Positions 16,266 to 25,557 of a DNA stretch of 64,000 nt are shown one piece after another; the first letter of the stretch is position 1, and each line of letters begins with the position of its first letter. The notes under the pieces are model-generated. The model had not been told where the DNA came from, made no database searches, and saw nothing but the letters and a program-made list of their open reading frames with translations. The position numbers and the translations under genes are program-made. The stretch spans positions 1-64,000 of the forward strand of contig NZ_JAGGKV010000027.1 in the NCBI RefSeq assembly GCF_017874035.1, given 5' to 3'. The DNA is from Paenibacillus aceris (GTDB lineage Bacteria; Bacillota; Bacilli; Paenibacillales; NBRC-103111).

Positions 16266-17582
16266 TTATTTCGTCGCCGAGACGTTTTCTATTTCTTTAA
16301 CGCTTTGATAAATGAGGTTGAACAGTTCTTCCAGATTGCTTTCTTCAATGCAGGAGAACGCGACGCGAAGGTCAGTCGTTCCTAGAGCGATGGTACCTAC
16401 ACCATGTTGGTTCAGCAAGTGGACGCGCAAAGCTTCGGCATCGACCGTTTTGAGTTTTAAACACATGAAGTAGCCGGAGTTAAACGGATAGTAGCCCCAT
16501 GCATCATCGAACTTGCCGGAGTCCAAAATGGACTTCGTGCGGTTGGCGCGCCCTTTCATGATCTCATACTTCTCTTGCTTCTGCTCATTGAACTCAGGGG
16601 AGTTAAGCGCATGAAGCACGAAAGTTTGGGATGGGTGAGGTCCGCTGGAGATTGTCGCACGGATGATGCCCATCGTTTTTTGTTCCAGCGCGCTAAGCAG
16701 CGCTTCGCTTTGGCCGGCATACGTAACGAAACCAACGCGGAAGCCCCAGACGTACTCTTCCTTAGTAGCTCCGTCGATTTTGACTGCAAGCACACGCGGG
16801 TGAATGTCAGCTAATTTACCGAATAAAGACTCATGCAGCGATCCTTCGAAGAACAGTCCAAAATAGGCATCGTCTGTTAGTACAACAACGTTGATTCCGG
16901 CTTCGGCAGCTTCTTTGATGGCAGCGGCAATTTCATTGCCTTCTTCAGCCCCAGGCGTATAGCCTGTCGGGTTGTTCGGGAAGTTCAAGACGACGATCGC
17001 TTTGCCTTTGGATTGCTGAGCAAGCAGCGCTTCGCGGAGGCCAGCGGCATTAAATCTTTGATCCTCGTTGTATAGCGGATAGTTCACAATCTTCGCGCCG
17101 CGGCGAATTTCGAATGTGAGCTCGTAATTTTCCCAGTTTTTATCCGGAATAATAACGGTATCGCCAACATCGGCGAACAAGTCAGCGGCAATACTGAGTC
17201 CATGCGTCAGAGCATTCGTTACGATCGGGTTGCCGATCAGCTTGCTGCCGATTTCAGGGTTTTCTTCAAGCATCTTTTTGCGCCATGCGCTGCGAAGCTC
17301 GGGCTTACCGGCTGGAGGTGCGTATTCATATATATCTTTTGGTGCGTAGGTGGAGAGAGTATCTTGAATGACCTTCAAATGCATCGGCTGACCGTTCTCG
17401 ATCGCAATGCCGATTGTAGCATTGTATTTCTTGGCTTTGGCCTTTGCTTCAGCAGATTGGCTGAGAATGCCTTCTTTCGGGAAGTAAATCGATTTACCTA
17501 ATGCAGAAAGCATGTCAAATACGTGAGAATTTTCACGTTCCAGGGTCTCGTTTAACTGTCGTGCCAGAGGATTCATAAGCAT
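16266..17582 (-). CDS. Class I/II PLP-dependent aminotransferase
   Basis: A 438-residue cytoplasmic enzyme. Fold-type I landmarks are NFPNNPTGY (200-208), DDAYFG (237-242), the likely PLP lysine K274 in DGATKEEYVWGFR, and a late RVAFS arginine. The sequence around the active lysine is unusual for AspC-type enzymes but typical of a Bacillota clade annotated only as aminotransferase. The start ATG follows GGAAGGAA. The substrate is unknown. Confidence 0.88.
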   Translation of the reverse strand: MLMNPLARQLNETLERENSHVFDMLSALGKSIYFPKEGILSQSAEAKAKAKKYNATIGIAIENGQPMHLKVIQDTLSTYAPKDIYEYAPPAGKPELRSAWRKKMLEENPEIGSKLIGNPIVTNALTHGLSIAADLFADVGDTVIIPDKNWENYELTFEIRRGAKIVNYPLYNEDQRFNAAGLREALLAQQSKGKAIVVLNFPNNPTGYTPGAEEGNEIAAAIKEAAEAGINVVVLTDDAYFGLFFEGSLHESLFGKLADIHPRVLAVKIDGATKEEYVWGFRVGFVTYAGQSEALLSALEQKTMGIIRATISSGPHPSQTFVLHALNSPEFNEQKQEKYEIMKGRANRTKSILDSGKFDDAWGYYPFNSGYFMCLKLKTVDAEALRVHLLNQHGVGTIALGTTDLRVAFSCIEESNLEELFNLIYQSVKEIENVSATK

Positions 17583-17690
17583 GGGTCATTCCTTCCAATT
17601 TGCTATTCATTTTTTGCAGTTATTATACCACTTTCACATACGTACGTCACTGCGTGAAACAAATTTTTTGGGGAAGGTTTTTATCTCAAT

Positions 17691-18287
17691 CTAGACGCTC
17701 ACTTTATTTAAAAATCCTTCTAACCGCAGCTTCACATCCGGCCATTCGCGAGCAATGATACTGAACATGACCGTATCTCGCACATAGCCGTCATGAAGTA
17801 CGCGGTGCTGACGGAGTACGCCTTCTTTTTGGGCGCCTAAACGGGCAATTGCCGTTTGAGAGCGCTCGTTTCTCAGGTCTGTTTTTATTTGAACACGGAG
17901 CAGATCTAAGGTTTCGAAGCAGTGCTTCAGCAGCATATACTTGCATTCCGTATTGACTCTGGACCGCCATACACGGGGATTGTACCAGGTATGTCCGATC
18001 TCGACATGTCGATTGGCGTGAGAGTAATCGAATAGGCGCGTGCTGCCGACGAAGCTGTCGGTGTGTTTATCGTAGACGGTGTAAGGGATGCCTAAGCCAT
18101 CTTTTTGCTCATCAAGCGCTTGGCGGACAAACTGTTCAACAGCCGAAAGGTGCAGCAGCGGGGTCATGTAAGCAAAGATGGCTGGATCCGAGGCGGCCTC
18201 CGTAAGACCGTAAATATGGGACTCCTGCATGGGAAGCAGAACCACTTGAGTTCTTTCTAAAAGGACAGGCTGGAAATTCATTGGCAT
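17691..18287 (-). CDS. GNAT-family N-acetyltransferase, RimJ/RimL type
   Basis: About 198 residues. The N-terminal NFQPVLLERTQVVLLPM, central VGSTRLFDYSHANRHVEIGHTW, and the acceptor region LLKHCFETLDLLRVQIKTD with NERSQTAIARLGAQKEG match the acetyl-CoA-binding GNAT fold of the RimL class. The plus-strand sequence gives AAGGAG upstream of two near ATGs (18287, 18281); the TTG at 18302 overlaps the site and is not used here. The substrate is unknown. Confidence 0.87.
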   Translation of the reverse strand: MPMNFQPVLLERTQVVLLPMQESHIYGLTEAASDPAIFAYMTPLLHLSAVEQFVRQALDEQKDGLGIPYTVYDKHTDSFVGSTRLFDYSHANRHVEIGHTWYNPRVWRSRVNTECKYMLLKHCFETLDLLRVQIKTDLRNERSQTAIARLGAQKEGVLRQHRVLHDGYVRDTVMFSIIAREWPDVKLRLEGFLNKVSV

Positions 18288-18446
18288 AATTCTCCTTGTC
18301 AAAGTGTCAGATTTATGAGATTTTAGTTAGCATAATGGAAAAATGGTGTAATAAAAAGATCCAATATTGTTGTCTTTTTATGTACCATTTAAAAAGCGTA
18401 TGGGGAACTAGAGAGTGCTTTAAGAAGGATGAGAGGTGGAGCAAGC

Positions 18447-19931
18447 ATGGAGTTTCATATACCGTACCTTTCCTATCGAACGCAATATGCGAGTAAATAT
18501 GCTGCTCTGTATCACGCTTTGCACGACAGCATCCTTGAGAATAAGCTGCATTGCGGTACGAAACTCCCATCGAGTCGTGAGTTGGCTGCCCTGTATGGGC
18601 TCTCGCGGGGAACAGTTAATCAGGTCTACGATATGTTGACGGCTGAAGGCTATTTACAAGCTGATGTAGGCAGAGGGACTTTTGTCGTTTATAGCGGAGG
18701 ACAAGTGAAGCACCAGCCGTATAAAGGGAAGGATATTCGCCTTTCGAGCTGGGGGATGCGGGTTCGTGAGATGGCGCCGGTTGGACGAGGGCGAGAGGTA
18801 GTGGGGGAGATTGAGGGAGAGCTGGAGCAAGAGCAGGAGGTTTCGTTCGCGATGGGTCGGCCTCACTTGGATGAGTTCCCGCGGGAGCTATGGAACCGCG
18901 GGATGTATGAACAGGTGCGGCGGATGACGGAGTCGCCGCAGGAAGAGGCTCACGTCGCCGAGGGGCATTATGCGCTTCGCGAAGCGATCGCACAGCACCT
19001 GAGGCGGATGCGCGGCATCGATGCTCCGCCGGAGCGCATCGTGATCGTTAACGGGTCGATGCAAGCGATCGCGCTGCTGACCCAGGTGCTCGTGAACGAG
19101 GGCGATCCCGTCATCCTGGAGCGCCCGGGCTACCAAGGCGCCAGCCGCGCTGTGCTGGCGGCCGGCGGGGTGCCCATCCACGCGGCTGTGGATGGGCAAG
19201 GTCTTGTCCCGCAGCCGTGGAACGCACGGCTGCTGTTCGTGACGCCCAGCCGCCAGTTCCCTACGGGAGCGGTGCTGGGCCTGGAGCGCCGCCAGCAGCT
19301 GCTGCGCTGGGCGGCGGAGCAGGGCGCTGTCATCGTCGAAGACGACTATGACAGCGAGTTCAGGCACCGCGGGCGGCCAATCGAGCCGCTCAAGGTGCTG
19401 GACCAGGAGGGCCGGGTGGTCTACATCGGCACCTTCTCTAAGACGATGCTGCAGGATCTGCGCATCGGATATGTCGTGCTGCCCGAGGCGCTGCTCGGGG
19501 CATTTGTGGCCGCGAAGCGGCTATACGAGCCGCACCCTTCGGGGCTGCTCGAACAGCGCTCGCTCGCCGCTTTCATGGCCAGCGGCGGCTACGAGCGGCA
19601 CCTGCGCCGCATGCGGCGGGTGTACGCGAGCAAGTTCCTGCTCCTGCAAGCGCTGCTGCAGGAGCGGCTCTCCACCCTCTTCGACTGGGTGGAGAGTGAT
19701 GCGGGGCTGCATCTGTTCGGCTGGTGGCGGGGGGATGCCCGCAGCTATGCCGATTATGCAGCCGAGTGCCGTAAATTCGGCGTCTCGTGGACCGACGCCA
19801 GCTCCTACGGCGTCCCCGAAGGAAGAGCCGGGGCAATCTTCGGGTTTGCGCATCTCACGGATGAGGAGATAAGCCGCGGCGTTGCCGTCATGAGGAAAGT
19901 CTATGAAATTGTCACAAAATCACCAATATGA
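18447..19931 (+). CDS. MocR-type regulator (GntR HTH fused to aminotransferase-like domain)
   Basis: A 494-residue protein. The N-terminal winged helix is of GntR type (LHCGTKLPSSRELAALYGLS, then RGTVNQVYDMLTAEGYL). A fold-type I aminotransferase domain follows, with VEDDYDSEFR and the PLP lysine in GTFSKTMLQDLRIGYVVLP. Such proteins sense pyridoxal phosphate or amino compounds and control a nearby gene; the target here is unclear. ATG at 18447 follows GAGGTGGA. Base composition jumps inside the gene: near 19141-19200 it is 46 of 60 G/C, against 28 of 60 near 18481-18540. Confidence 0.9.
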   Translation: MEFHIPYLSYRTQYASKYAALYHALHDSILENKLHCGTKLPSSRELAALYGLSRGTVNQVYDMLTAEGYLQADVGRGTFVVYSGGQVKHQPYKGKDIRLSSWGMRVREMAPVGRGREVVGEIEGELEQEQEVSFAMGRPHLDEFPRELWNRGMYEQVRRMTESPQEEAHVAEGHYALREAIAQHLRRMRGIDAPPERIVIVNGSMQAIALLTQVLVNEGDPVILERPGYQGASRAVLAAGGVPIHAAVDGQGLVPQPWNARLLFVTPSRQFPTGAVLGLERRQQLLRWAAEQGAVIVEDDYDSEFRHRGRPIEPLKVLDQEGRVVYIGTFSKTMLQDLRIGYVVLPEALLGAFVAAKRLYEPHPSGLLEQRSLAAFMASGGYERHLRRMRRVYASKFLLLQALLQERLSTLFDWVESDAGLHLFGWWRGDARSYADYAAECRKFGVSWTDASSYGVPEGRAGAIFGFAHLTDEEISRGVAVMRKVYEIVTKSPI

Positions 19932-19933
19932 TT

Positions 19934-19962
19934 TTGGCATGGTTGACATAGTATGCTATGAT
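19934..19962 (+). promoter_or_regulatory. Sigma-A-type promoter for malic enzyme
   Basis: TTGGCA (19934-19939), a 17-base spacer, and TATGAT (19957-19962), each one base from consensus. It is 47 bases before the malic enzyme ATG. The short palindrome CATAG..CTATG overlaps the -10 region. Confidence 0.75.
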
Positions 19963-20008
19963 CTAACATGTGGTCAATTAATCATTTTATTGTAGGAGTG
20001 ATCCCTAA

Positions 20009-21448
20009 ATGGCAGGATTAAATGGTGGAGGCACAAGCGTGATTGTGCGTTTGGAAATACATAAAGAACAGGTCACGTTTGGGAAAATTGCTACAGCCAT
20101 AGGCGATGCCGGCGGCGATATCGTCGCGGTTGACGTAACGCGAGCAAGCAAAACAACAACAACGCGGGATATAACGGTGCAAGTAAGCGATCCGGAACAT
20201 ACCGAAGCTATTGTTAAAGTATTGAAGGGTATTCCCGGTGTTCGGTTAATTAACGTCTCCGACCAAACTTTCCTTATGCATTTGGGCGGCAAAATTGAGG
20301 TCACTCCGAAGATTCCGATTAAAAATCGGGACGATCTGTCCCGTGTATATACGCCGGGAGTTGCCCGGGTTTGTATGGCGATTCATGAAGATCCGGCTAA
20401 AGCGCACTCGTTAACGATTAAAAGAAATACCGTTGCTGTCGTATCCGACGGGACCGCGGTACTTGGACTTGGCAACATCGGACCGGAAGCGGCTATGCCG
20501 GTAATGGAAGGGAAAGCCATGCTGTTCAAGCAAATGGCTGGCGTTGATGCGTTCCCTATCTGCCTTGACACACAAGACACGGAAGAAATTATTCGTACCG
20601 TTAAAGCGATCGCACCTGCGTTCGGCGGCATTAATCTAGAGGATATTTCCTCACCGCGCTGCTTTGAGATTGAGGAACGATTAATTAATGAATTGGATAT
20701 TCCCGTATTCCACGATGACCAGCACGGAACTGCGGTTGTTATCCTCGCAGGCCTGCTCAATGCAGTTAAGCTGGTAGGTAAACAGCTGGAGCAGTGTAAG
20801 GTAGTCATCACAGGCATCGGAGCGGCAGGAATTGCATGCACGAAAATGCTGCTTGCTGCTGGTGTTACCAATGTCATCGGGGTAGATCGGCAAGGAGCGA
20901 TCATACGCGGAGAAAGCTATACGAATTCCGCTTGGGACTGGTATGCGAATAATACGAACCCATTTATGCAAAAAGGGACTTTGTCTGATGTAATTGCGGA
21001 AGCAGATATTTTCATCGGTCTATCCGGCCCGGGCGTTTTGAAGGTAGACGATGTGAAAAGAATGGCTGCCGATCCGATCGTATTCGCTATGGCGAACCCG
21101 ACACCGGAAATTACGCCGGAAGAAGCGGAGCCTTATGTACGCGTTATGGCGACAGGCCGCTCGGACTACCCGAATCAAATTAATAATGTGCTTTGCTTCC
21201 CGGGAATTTTCCGCGGCGTGTTGGATTGCCGAGCTTCCCGCATCACGCAAGAGATGAAGCTCGCAGCAGCCAAAGCGATTGCGGCTGTTGTGAATGAAGA
21301 TGAGCTGAACGAATACTACATTATTCCAAGCGTATTCAACCATGCGGTCGTTGAGAAAGTGCGCGAAGCCGTGATGGAAGCCGCTTTTGAATCCGGTGTG
21401 GCTCGCCGCCGCAGCCAGCGTGAGGGGCACGATTCCCACCACGAATAG
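20009..21448 (+). CDS. NAD(P)-dependent malic enzyme with N-terminal ACT domain
   Basis: A 479-residue enzyme that would convert malate to pyruvate and CO2. Residues 1-90 form an ACT-like ligand-binding domain (TSVIVRLEIHKEQVTFGKIA). The malic domain follows (RVYTPGVARVC, VSDGTAVLGLGNIGPEAAMPVMEGKA, EDISSPRCFEIEERL, FHDDQHGTAVV), and then an NAD-binding domain (ITGIGAAGIACTKML). ATG follows TAGGAGTGAT. The ACT domain suggests allosteric control by a small ligand, possibly an amino acid. Confidence 0.94.
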   Translation: MAGLNGGGTSVIVRLEIHKEQVTFGKIATAIGDAGGDIVAVDVTRASKTTTTRDITVQVSDPEHTEAIVKVLKGIPGVRLINVSDQTFLMHLGGKIEVTPKIPIKNRDDLSRVYTPGVARVCMAIHEDPAKAHSLTIKRNTVAVVSDGTAVLGLGNIGPEAAMPVMEGKAMLFKQMAGVDAFPICLDTQDTEEIIRTVKAIAPAFGGINLEDISSPRCFEIEERLINELDIPVFHDDQHGTAVVILAGLLNAVKLVGKQLEQCKVVITGIGAAGIACTKMLLAAGVTNVIGVDRQGAIIRGESYTNSAWDWYANNTNPFMQKGTLSDVIAEADIFIGLSGPGVLKVDDVKRMAADPIVFAMANPTPEITPEEAEPYVRVMATGRSDYPNQINNVLCFPGIFRGVLDCRASRITQEMKLAAAKAIAAVVNEDELNEYYIIPSVFNHAVVEKVREAVMEAAFESGVARRRSQREGHDSHHE

Positions 21449-21462
21449 ATGTTATGAAACTA

Positions 21463-21510
21463 GCAGTCCGGTGCAGCTCTTTGAAGAGCGCGCATCGGAC
21501 TGTTTTTGCT
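21463..21510 (+). terminator. Terminator after malic enzyme
   Basis: CAGTCCG (21464-21470) pairs with CGGACTG (21496-21502), with an inner GCTCTTTGAAGAGC hairpin, then TTTTTGC. Confidence 0.85.
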
Positions 21511-21543
21511 GCTGCAAGTTATGCTCTTGTTCTTGCGACCACG

Positions 21544-21594
21544 CAAAAAAACCTTGCTCAAGCAGCTGTTTAGCCTGCTGAGCAAGGTTTTTTC
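21544..21594. terminator. Terminator for the minus-strand MFS/psd operon
   Basis: AAAAAACCTTGCTCA (21545-21559) pairs with TGAGCAAGGTTTTTT (21579-21593), with an inner AGCAG/CTGCT extension. Symmetric flanks make it usable on both strands. Confidence 0.88.
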
Positions 21595-21595
21595 A

Positions 21596-22849
21596 TTATA
21601 TTTGTTCTTCTGTCCATTCTCTTAGCTTGCGATCAGTCGGAAGCAGGAAGGTTAGAATGCCGAGAAGCGGCAAGAACGCGCATAATTCCATCACACGTGT
21701 CGTTCCGAAAATGTCGCACAGATTTCCAAGCACTACACTGCCGATACCGCCGAGCCCGAAGGCCAACCCGGTAATAAGTCCGGATACGGTCCCTACTTTT
21801 CCAGGGAACAGCATTTGAGCATAGACAACGGTGACGGAGAAGCTGGATAACAAGATCACGCCGATGACGACGAGTAAAATATAAGACCAAGTCATGCCGA
21901 CGTGCGGCAGCAGCAAAGCGAACGGTGCTGACCCGAGCATGGAAAAGAAAATGACGTTGCGCTTGCCGAAACGGTCTGCGAGCGGCCCGCCAAAGAAAGT
22001 TCCCACCGCGCCTGCCGCGAGGAACAAGAAGATGAAATCCTGCGCACGGTTGATTGACATGCCGTAGGTGTCGTGCAGGAAGAAAGCGAAGTAGCCGCTC
22101 ATTGCAGCGCCGTACCAAGAACGGATGAATACAAGAAAGATCAATACGTAAATGGCGAACATGACGCGTTTGCGGTGAGCGGGATTGACGGCTCGTTTCA
22201 CGACGGATTTGGCTTTGACCGGAGCTGTGACCAGCATGGATTTGTACCAGCGGGCAATAAATAGCTGTACGGCAATCGCGACAGCGGCTACGCCCGTGAA
22301 CCAGATGGACCCGAAGAGTCCAAGCGGGATGAAAATCCATTTGGTCATGACCGGCGCCAAGGACTGGCCGAAGTTACCGCCGACCTGGAAGATCGATTGC
22401 GCAAGACCCTTGCGTCCCCCGGCAGCCATATGCGACACCCGAGAACCTTCCGGATGGAAAGCGGCCGAGCCCAGCCCGACAAAGCAAACGGACAACAAGA
22501 CGACCCAATACGAATGTGCGAAGGCTAACAGCAGCATCCCCACGAGGGTGGAAGCCATGCCGATCGGCAGCATGTAGGGGGAAGGTTTGCGATCCGTATA
22601 GATCCCGACAACGGGCTGCATGATGGAAGCCGTGAAGTTGATGGCAAACTGTACCCATCCAACCTGGGTATAGCTTAAACCCATCTCGCTTTTCAGGATC
22701 GGAAAGATCGCAGGAATAACAGATTGAATCGAGTCGTTCAGCAAATGGACCAGGCCAATTGCAAATAAAATTCGATACACAGTTGGTTTTATATCTCCGG
22801 TGCCCTGTAAGCTTTTGGAGCCGGAAGACGGTGTTGTTATAGCAGCCAT
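21596..22849 (-). CDS. MFS transporter, fosmidomycin-resistance (Fsr) type
   Basis: A 417-residue protein with about twelve hydrophobic segments. HLLNDSIQSVIPAIFPILK, GLSYTQVGWVQFAINFTASI and GSAAFHPEGSRVS are the marks of the Fsr subfamily of major facilitator exporters. GAGGAGGG precedes the ATG. It lies 28 bases after psd in the same orientation, so the two are probably cotranscribed. The substrate cannot be read from sequence. Confidence 0.9.
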   Translation of the reverse strand: MAAITTPSSGSKSLQGTGDIKPTVYRILFAIGLVHLLNDSIQSVIPAIFPILKSEMGLSYTQVGWVQFAINFTASIMQPVVGIYTDRKPSPYMLPIGMASTLVGMLLLAFAHSYWVVLLSVCFVGLGSAAFHPEGSRVSHMAAGGRKGLAQSIFQVGGNFGQSLAPVMTKWIFIPLGLFGSIWFTGVAAVAIAVQLFIARWYKSMLVTAPVKAKSVVKRAVNPAHRKRVMFAIYVLIFLVFIRSWYGAAMSGYFAFFLHDTYGMSINRAQDFIFLFLAAGAVGTFFGGPLADRFGKRNVIFFSMLGSAPFALLLPHVGMTWSYILLVVIGVILLSSFSVTVVYAQMLFPGKVGTVSGLITGLAFGLGGIGSVVLGNLCDIFGTTRVMELCAFLPLLGILTFLLPTDRKLREWTEEQI

Positions 22850-22877
22850 GAGGCCCTCCTCTCGTGATCGCGTATCC

Positions 22878-23666
22878 TTATTTGTCTAGGAAACGGCCGA
22901 GGTCTTCTCCCATTTTCACTTTGGAACCAAGTTTTAAATCTGGACGAGGTTCGAACATATCATCTTCAAATAGAAGCACAACAGTTGAGCCGAATTCGAA
23001 GTAGGCCAGCTCCTGACCGCGCTCTAACGTTTTGGGAAGCGGCTTAACGTATTGAATCGAGCTTACATTCAGCGCCCCAACTTTCACAACGGCAACTTCT
23101 CCCGTATTATGCTGGATGAATGTGATTAATCGCTCATTTCGGCTCAGTACTCGCTTCATGTGGCGAAGGCCGAATTCATTCACGGGATACACTTTGCCTA
23201 GCACATGCTCTTTCTCAAGGATGTCCCCTGTTATCGGCGAATGGATGCGGTGATAGTCCGTTGGGCTTAAATACAGCACGAAATAAAAGCCATTTTTGTA
23301 ATTGATCGTACGGGGCGAGCGGTTAAGCAGCTCCTCAATCGTGTAGTCTTGACCTTTGACATTGACGATCAAGCCTTCTTTAATGTCGCCGATCCCGGTA
23401 ATCATGGCATCAACCGGACTTACGACGCGCGTTTGATCTTCGTGAATCGGGCGTAATCCCGGTTTTAAACGGCGGGTAAAGAAATCATTCAAAGACTTGT
23501 AATCCTTTACATGCTTCTCAGCATCTTCAATTCGTATACCGTAGGTTTGGGCAAAACGAGGAATGAACATCTTGCTTGCTTTGGACCTGGCAAAAGCTCC
23601 TGTCACTTGGGATACCCATTTGCGTGAGGAGAGCTCGGTTAGCAATTTGAAAAACGGTTTTGACAT
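22878..23666 (-). CDS. psd: Phosphatidylserine decarboxylase proenzyme
   Basis: A 262-residue membrane-associated enzyme making phosphatidylethanolamine. The self-cleavage site is FGST (225-228), where the Ser becomes the pyruvoyl group; many family members have LGST. YHRIHSP (138-144) and the VSPVDA segment are conserved. The start at 23666 is chosen because CAGGAG lies 7-8 bases upstream; the ATG at 23684 overlaps that site. It is the first gene of a two-gene operon with the MFS exporter. Confidence 0.93.
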   Translation of the reverse strand: MSKPFFKLLTELSSRKWVSQVTGAFARSKASKMFIPRFAQTYGIRIEDAEKHVKDYKSLNDFFTRRLKPGLRPIHEDQTRVVSPVDAMITGIGDIKEGLIVNVKGQDYTIEELLNRSPRTINYKNGFYFVLYLSPTDYHRIHSPITGDILEKEHVLGKVYPVNEFGLRHMKRVLSRNERLITFIQHNTGEVAVVKVGALNVSSIQYVKPLPKTLERGQELAYFEFGSTVVLLFEDDMFEPRPDLKLGSKVKMGEDLGRFLDK

Positions 23667-23740
23667 AGATTGACTCCTGTTCATTCGTGGTTAGGCAGAC
23701 TTTTGATTAATGATCAAAGATTCCCTTCAATGCGGAGAGA

Positions 23741-23758
23741 CTTTGATCAAGATCAAAG
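23741..23758. repeat. Palindrome CTTTGATC-AA-GATCAAAG with nearby half-site
   Basis: A perfect 8+8 inverted repeat with a 2-base centre. A related GATCAAAGATTCCC half-site lies at 23712-23725 and GATCAAAGATCCC at 23751-23763. It sits in the 334-base gap between psd and the first glycosyltransferase and may be an operator; nothing else was seen in that gap except the promoter below. Confidence 0.55.
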
Positions 23759-23936
23759 ATCCCTATGATTGGTTCTTCGCTAATCTTGCCACAGAAAGGT
23801 AAAAGAATCAATTGTCGAATGGAGAAGGAAAGAAAAGGTAGGAGCTTTAAAAAACAGTATGAAGGCTGTTTGAGGTGGAATATGCGAACTAGGCGTCTGA
23901 TCCCATGTTTGCAGGAGTAATGCAGCCTATTAGAAG

Positions 23937-23964
23937 AACAAACCCATGATAAGCGCATAGAATG
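23937..23964 (+). promoter_or_regulatory. Candidate sigma-K promoter for the GT2 gene
   Basis: AACA (23937-23940; AC core 23938-23939), 16 bases after the AC core, then CATAGAATG (23956-23964). This fits mACm-N-CATAnnnTA, with 8 of 9 positions in the -10. It lies 37 bases before the start codon. Confidence 0.55.
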
Positions 23965-24000
23965 TTTAAATAGATTGGAACGTAATGGAGGAGGAGGGCT

Positions 24001-25263
24001 ATGCTCGTCTTCGTATTGGATGCAGCCTCTCGAATGAATGCTAGGATAACCCAAGCGGGGCTAGCATCTGCTGTCCCTGAGTGGCCTGTCATATTCCTTA
24101 CAGAGGATACCGGCAAGCAATTGAATAAAGAGCTTTCTGCCTATCATGACGCTTTTTTTATGACGATTCATGCAGGTGATCGGTTTGATGCGACTTTCTT
24201 TGATGAGCTGAACGAACAGCTCCTGCGTGTTCCCGACAATTGCGCGGGTCTGTTTATTCATCCCATCCCCAAGGAAAGCAATTCCCCGGCACAAAGGGGG
24301 AAAGCTCCGGCAGTCTGGCGAACGGCCGCTGTGAAACAAGGAGGGACAGATTGTTTTTCCGGGAAAGATCGGCTGCCCTTCGAGTCCTATGTTATGTATG
24401 AGAAATGGATTCAATTAAGCGGTACGTGGGAATGGCAGCACATGTATTCTGAGAAGTGGATACCTTGTGCGAGCAAGCCTCCCAGCTGGAAGCGAAGCGA
24501 TGAAGAATGGACACTTGCTGAGCCTATCTTGCGTTGCAAATCGCTAGTCCGGCACGATACAATTGATCCGCTAATTTCTGTCGTCATCAGTACGTACAAT
24601 AATGCGATCTACTTGCCATGGGCGATTCGCAGTGTATGTGCCCAAAGTAATGCTAATTGGGAACTGCTAATTGTTGACGATGGTTCGACAGATCATACGC
24701 GGGAAGTACTGCGCTCCCTTGAGAAAGATTCACGTATTCGTTTCATTGAAAACGAGAGTAATCAAGGCAAGGCAGGATGTTTAAATCAAGCTTTGCATCA
24801 AATACGCAGCGGGTGGCTGCTGGAGCTTGACGCGGACGATTGGTTGACACCGGATTGTCTTGAATTATTGATAACACATGTATCAATGACATCAAGCGAT
24901 ACTGCGCTTTTATATGGTAATTATTATGAGTGGTACGAACGGGGAACGCATCAACTGATTTTTAGTGGCGTGCGAAACATGCCCCGCGTATTTGACAAAC
25001 AACAATTTCTGGCAATGGGACTGCCACTTGCTCCAAGGTTATACCGCGTTGATGCCTTGAAGCAAATTGGCGGATGGTCCCAGAAAGATCCTTCACAAGG
25101 GCGCTTATATGAAGATTTTGAAATGATCACACGCCTCTCGAAGGGTTTTCCATTCAGCCATATTCCCAGGCCGTTGTATCATCGGAGGTTGCGTAGATCT
25201 AGCATCACCCATCAGAATTATGCTCAATTTTCCAATTGGAGGGAGTGGATTGAGAAGCAATAA
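24001..25263 (+). CDS. Family 2 glycosyltransferase with N-terminal extension
   Basis: A 420-residue soluble protein. The first 195 residues have no recognised domain. From PLISVVISTYNNAIYLPWAI the GT2 GT-A fold is clear: LLIVDDGSTDHT, NQGKAGCLNQAL, and the metal-binding LDADDW (DXD type). It ends with HRRLRRSSITH. No membrane segments are seen. GGAGGAGG precedes the ATG. It is the first gene of the spore-surface region, with a sigma-K-like box upstream. Donor and acceptor are unknown. Confidence 0.88.
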   Translation: MLVFVLDAASRMNARITQAGLASAVPEWPVIFLTEDTGKQLNKELSAYHDAFFMTIHAGDRFDATFFDELNEQLLRVPDNCAGLFIHPIPKESNSPAQRGKAPAVWRTAAVKQGGTDCFSGKDRLPFESYVMYEKWIQLSGTWEWQHMYSEKWIPCASKPPSWKRSDEEWTLAEPILRCKSLVRHDTIDPLISVVISTYNNAIYLPWAIRSVCAQSNANWELLIVDDGSTDHTREVLRSLEKDSRIRFIENESNQGKAGCLNQALHQIRSGWLLELDADDWLTPDCLELLITHVSMTSSDTALLYGNYYEWYERGTHQLIFSGVRNMPRVFDKQQFLAMGLPLAPRLYRVDALKQIGGWSQKDPSQGRLYEDFEMITRLSKGFPFSHIPRPLYHRRLRRSSITHQNYAQFSNWREWIEKQ

Positions 25264-25264
25264 A

Positions 25265-25292
25265 AAAGAGGAAACCCTATAGGTCTCCTCTA
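25265..25292 (-). terminator. Hairpin terminator for the minus-strand coat-type genes
   Basis: AGAGGA (25268-25273) pairs with TCCTCT (25286-25291), with an inner CCTATAGG. On the minus strand it ends in TTTTTTA. It lies just after the stop of the gene at 25301. Confidence 0.65.
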
Positions 25293-25300
25293 CCAAGCTA

Positions 25301-25540
25301 TTAGTTCATTATGCGTAAATACTCAACACTGCGGCTAAAAACAGTAATTGTTTGAGTTGGGAGATAGTAGGCAGAAATCGCGCTTATTGTAAAATAGCCT
25401 TCATGTACGCTTTCTAATTGACCTGTGTAAAATTGGCTCATAAAGTAAATCTCGATATCTCTGCCAATAAGGCCATTTAGGAAGGATTCAAAGGTCCAAT
25501 GAGGCTCTTCGTGATGGTGTGGCGGATGAGGATGCGGCAT
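25301..25540 (-). CDS. Small His-rich coat-type protein with one Sm-like module
   Basis: A 79-residue protein. The N-terminus is His/Pro-rich (PHPHPPHHHEEPH), followed by a single beta-rich module (FLNGLIGRDIEIYFMSQFYT, then GQLESVHEGYFTIS) resembling half of a CotB repeat or DUF2642-like proteins. The start follows AAAGGAG. It is next to another such protein and divergent from the CotB-like gene. Likely a minor spore-coat component that may bind metal through its His cluster (inference). Confidence 0.7.
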   Translation of the reverse strand: MPHPHPPHHHEEPHWTFESFLNGLIGRDIEIYFMSQFYTGQLESVHEGYFTISAISAYYLPTQTITVFSRSVEYLRIMN

Positions 25541-25557
25541 TCTCGAACACTCCTTTC

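Noticed and set aside
18616-19872. Overlapping long frames within the GC-rich MocR gene (minus strand 18616-19367, plus strand 19348-19872)
   Set aside because: High GC lowers stop-codon frequency; the MocR frame carries all conserved motifs.
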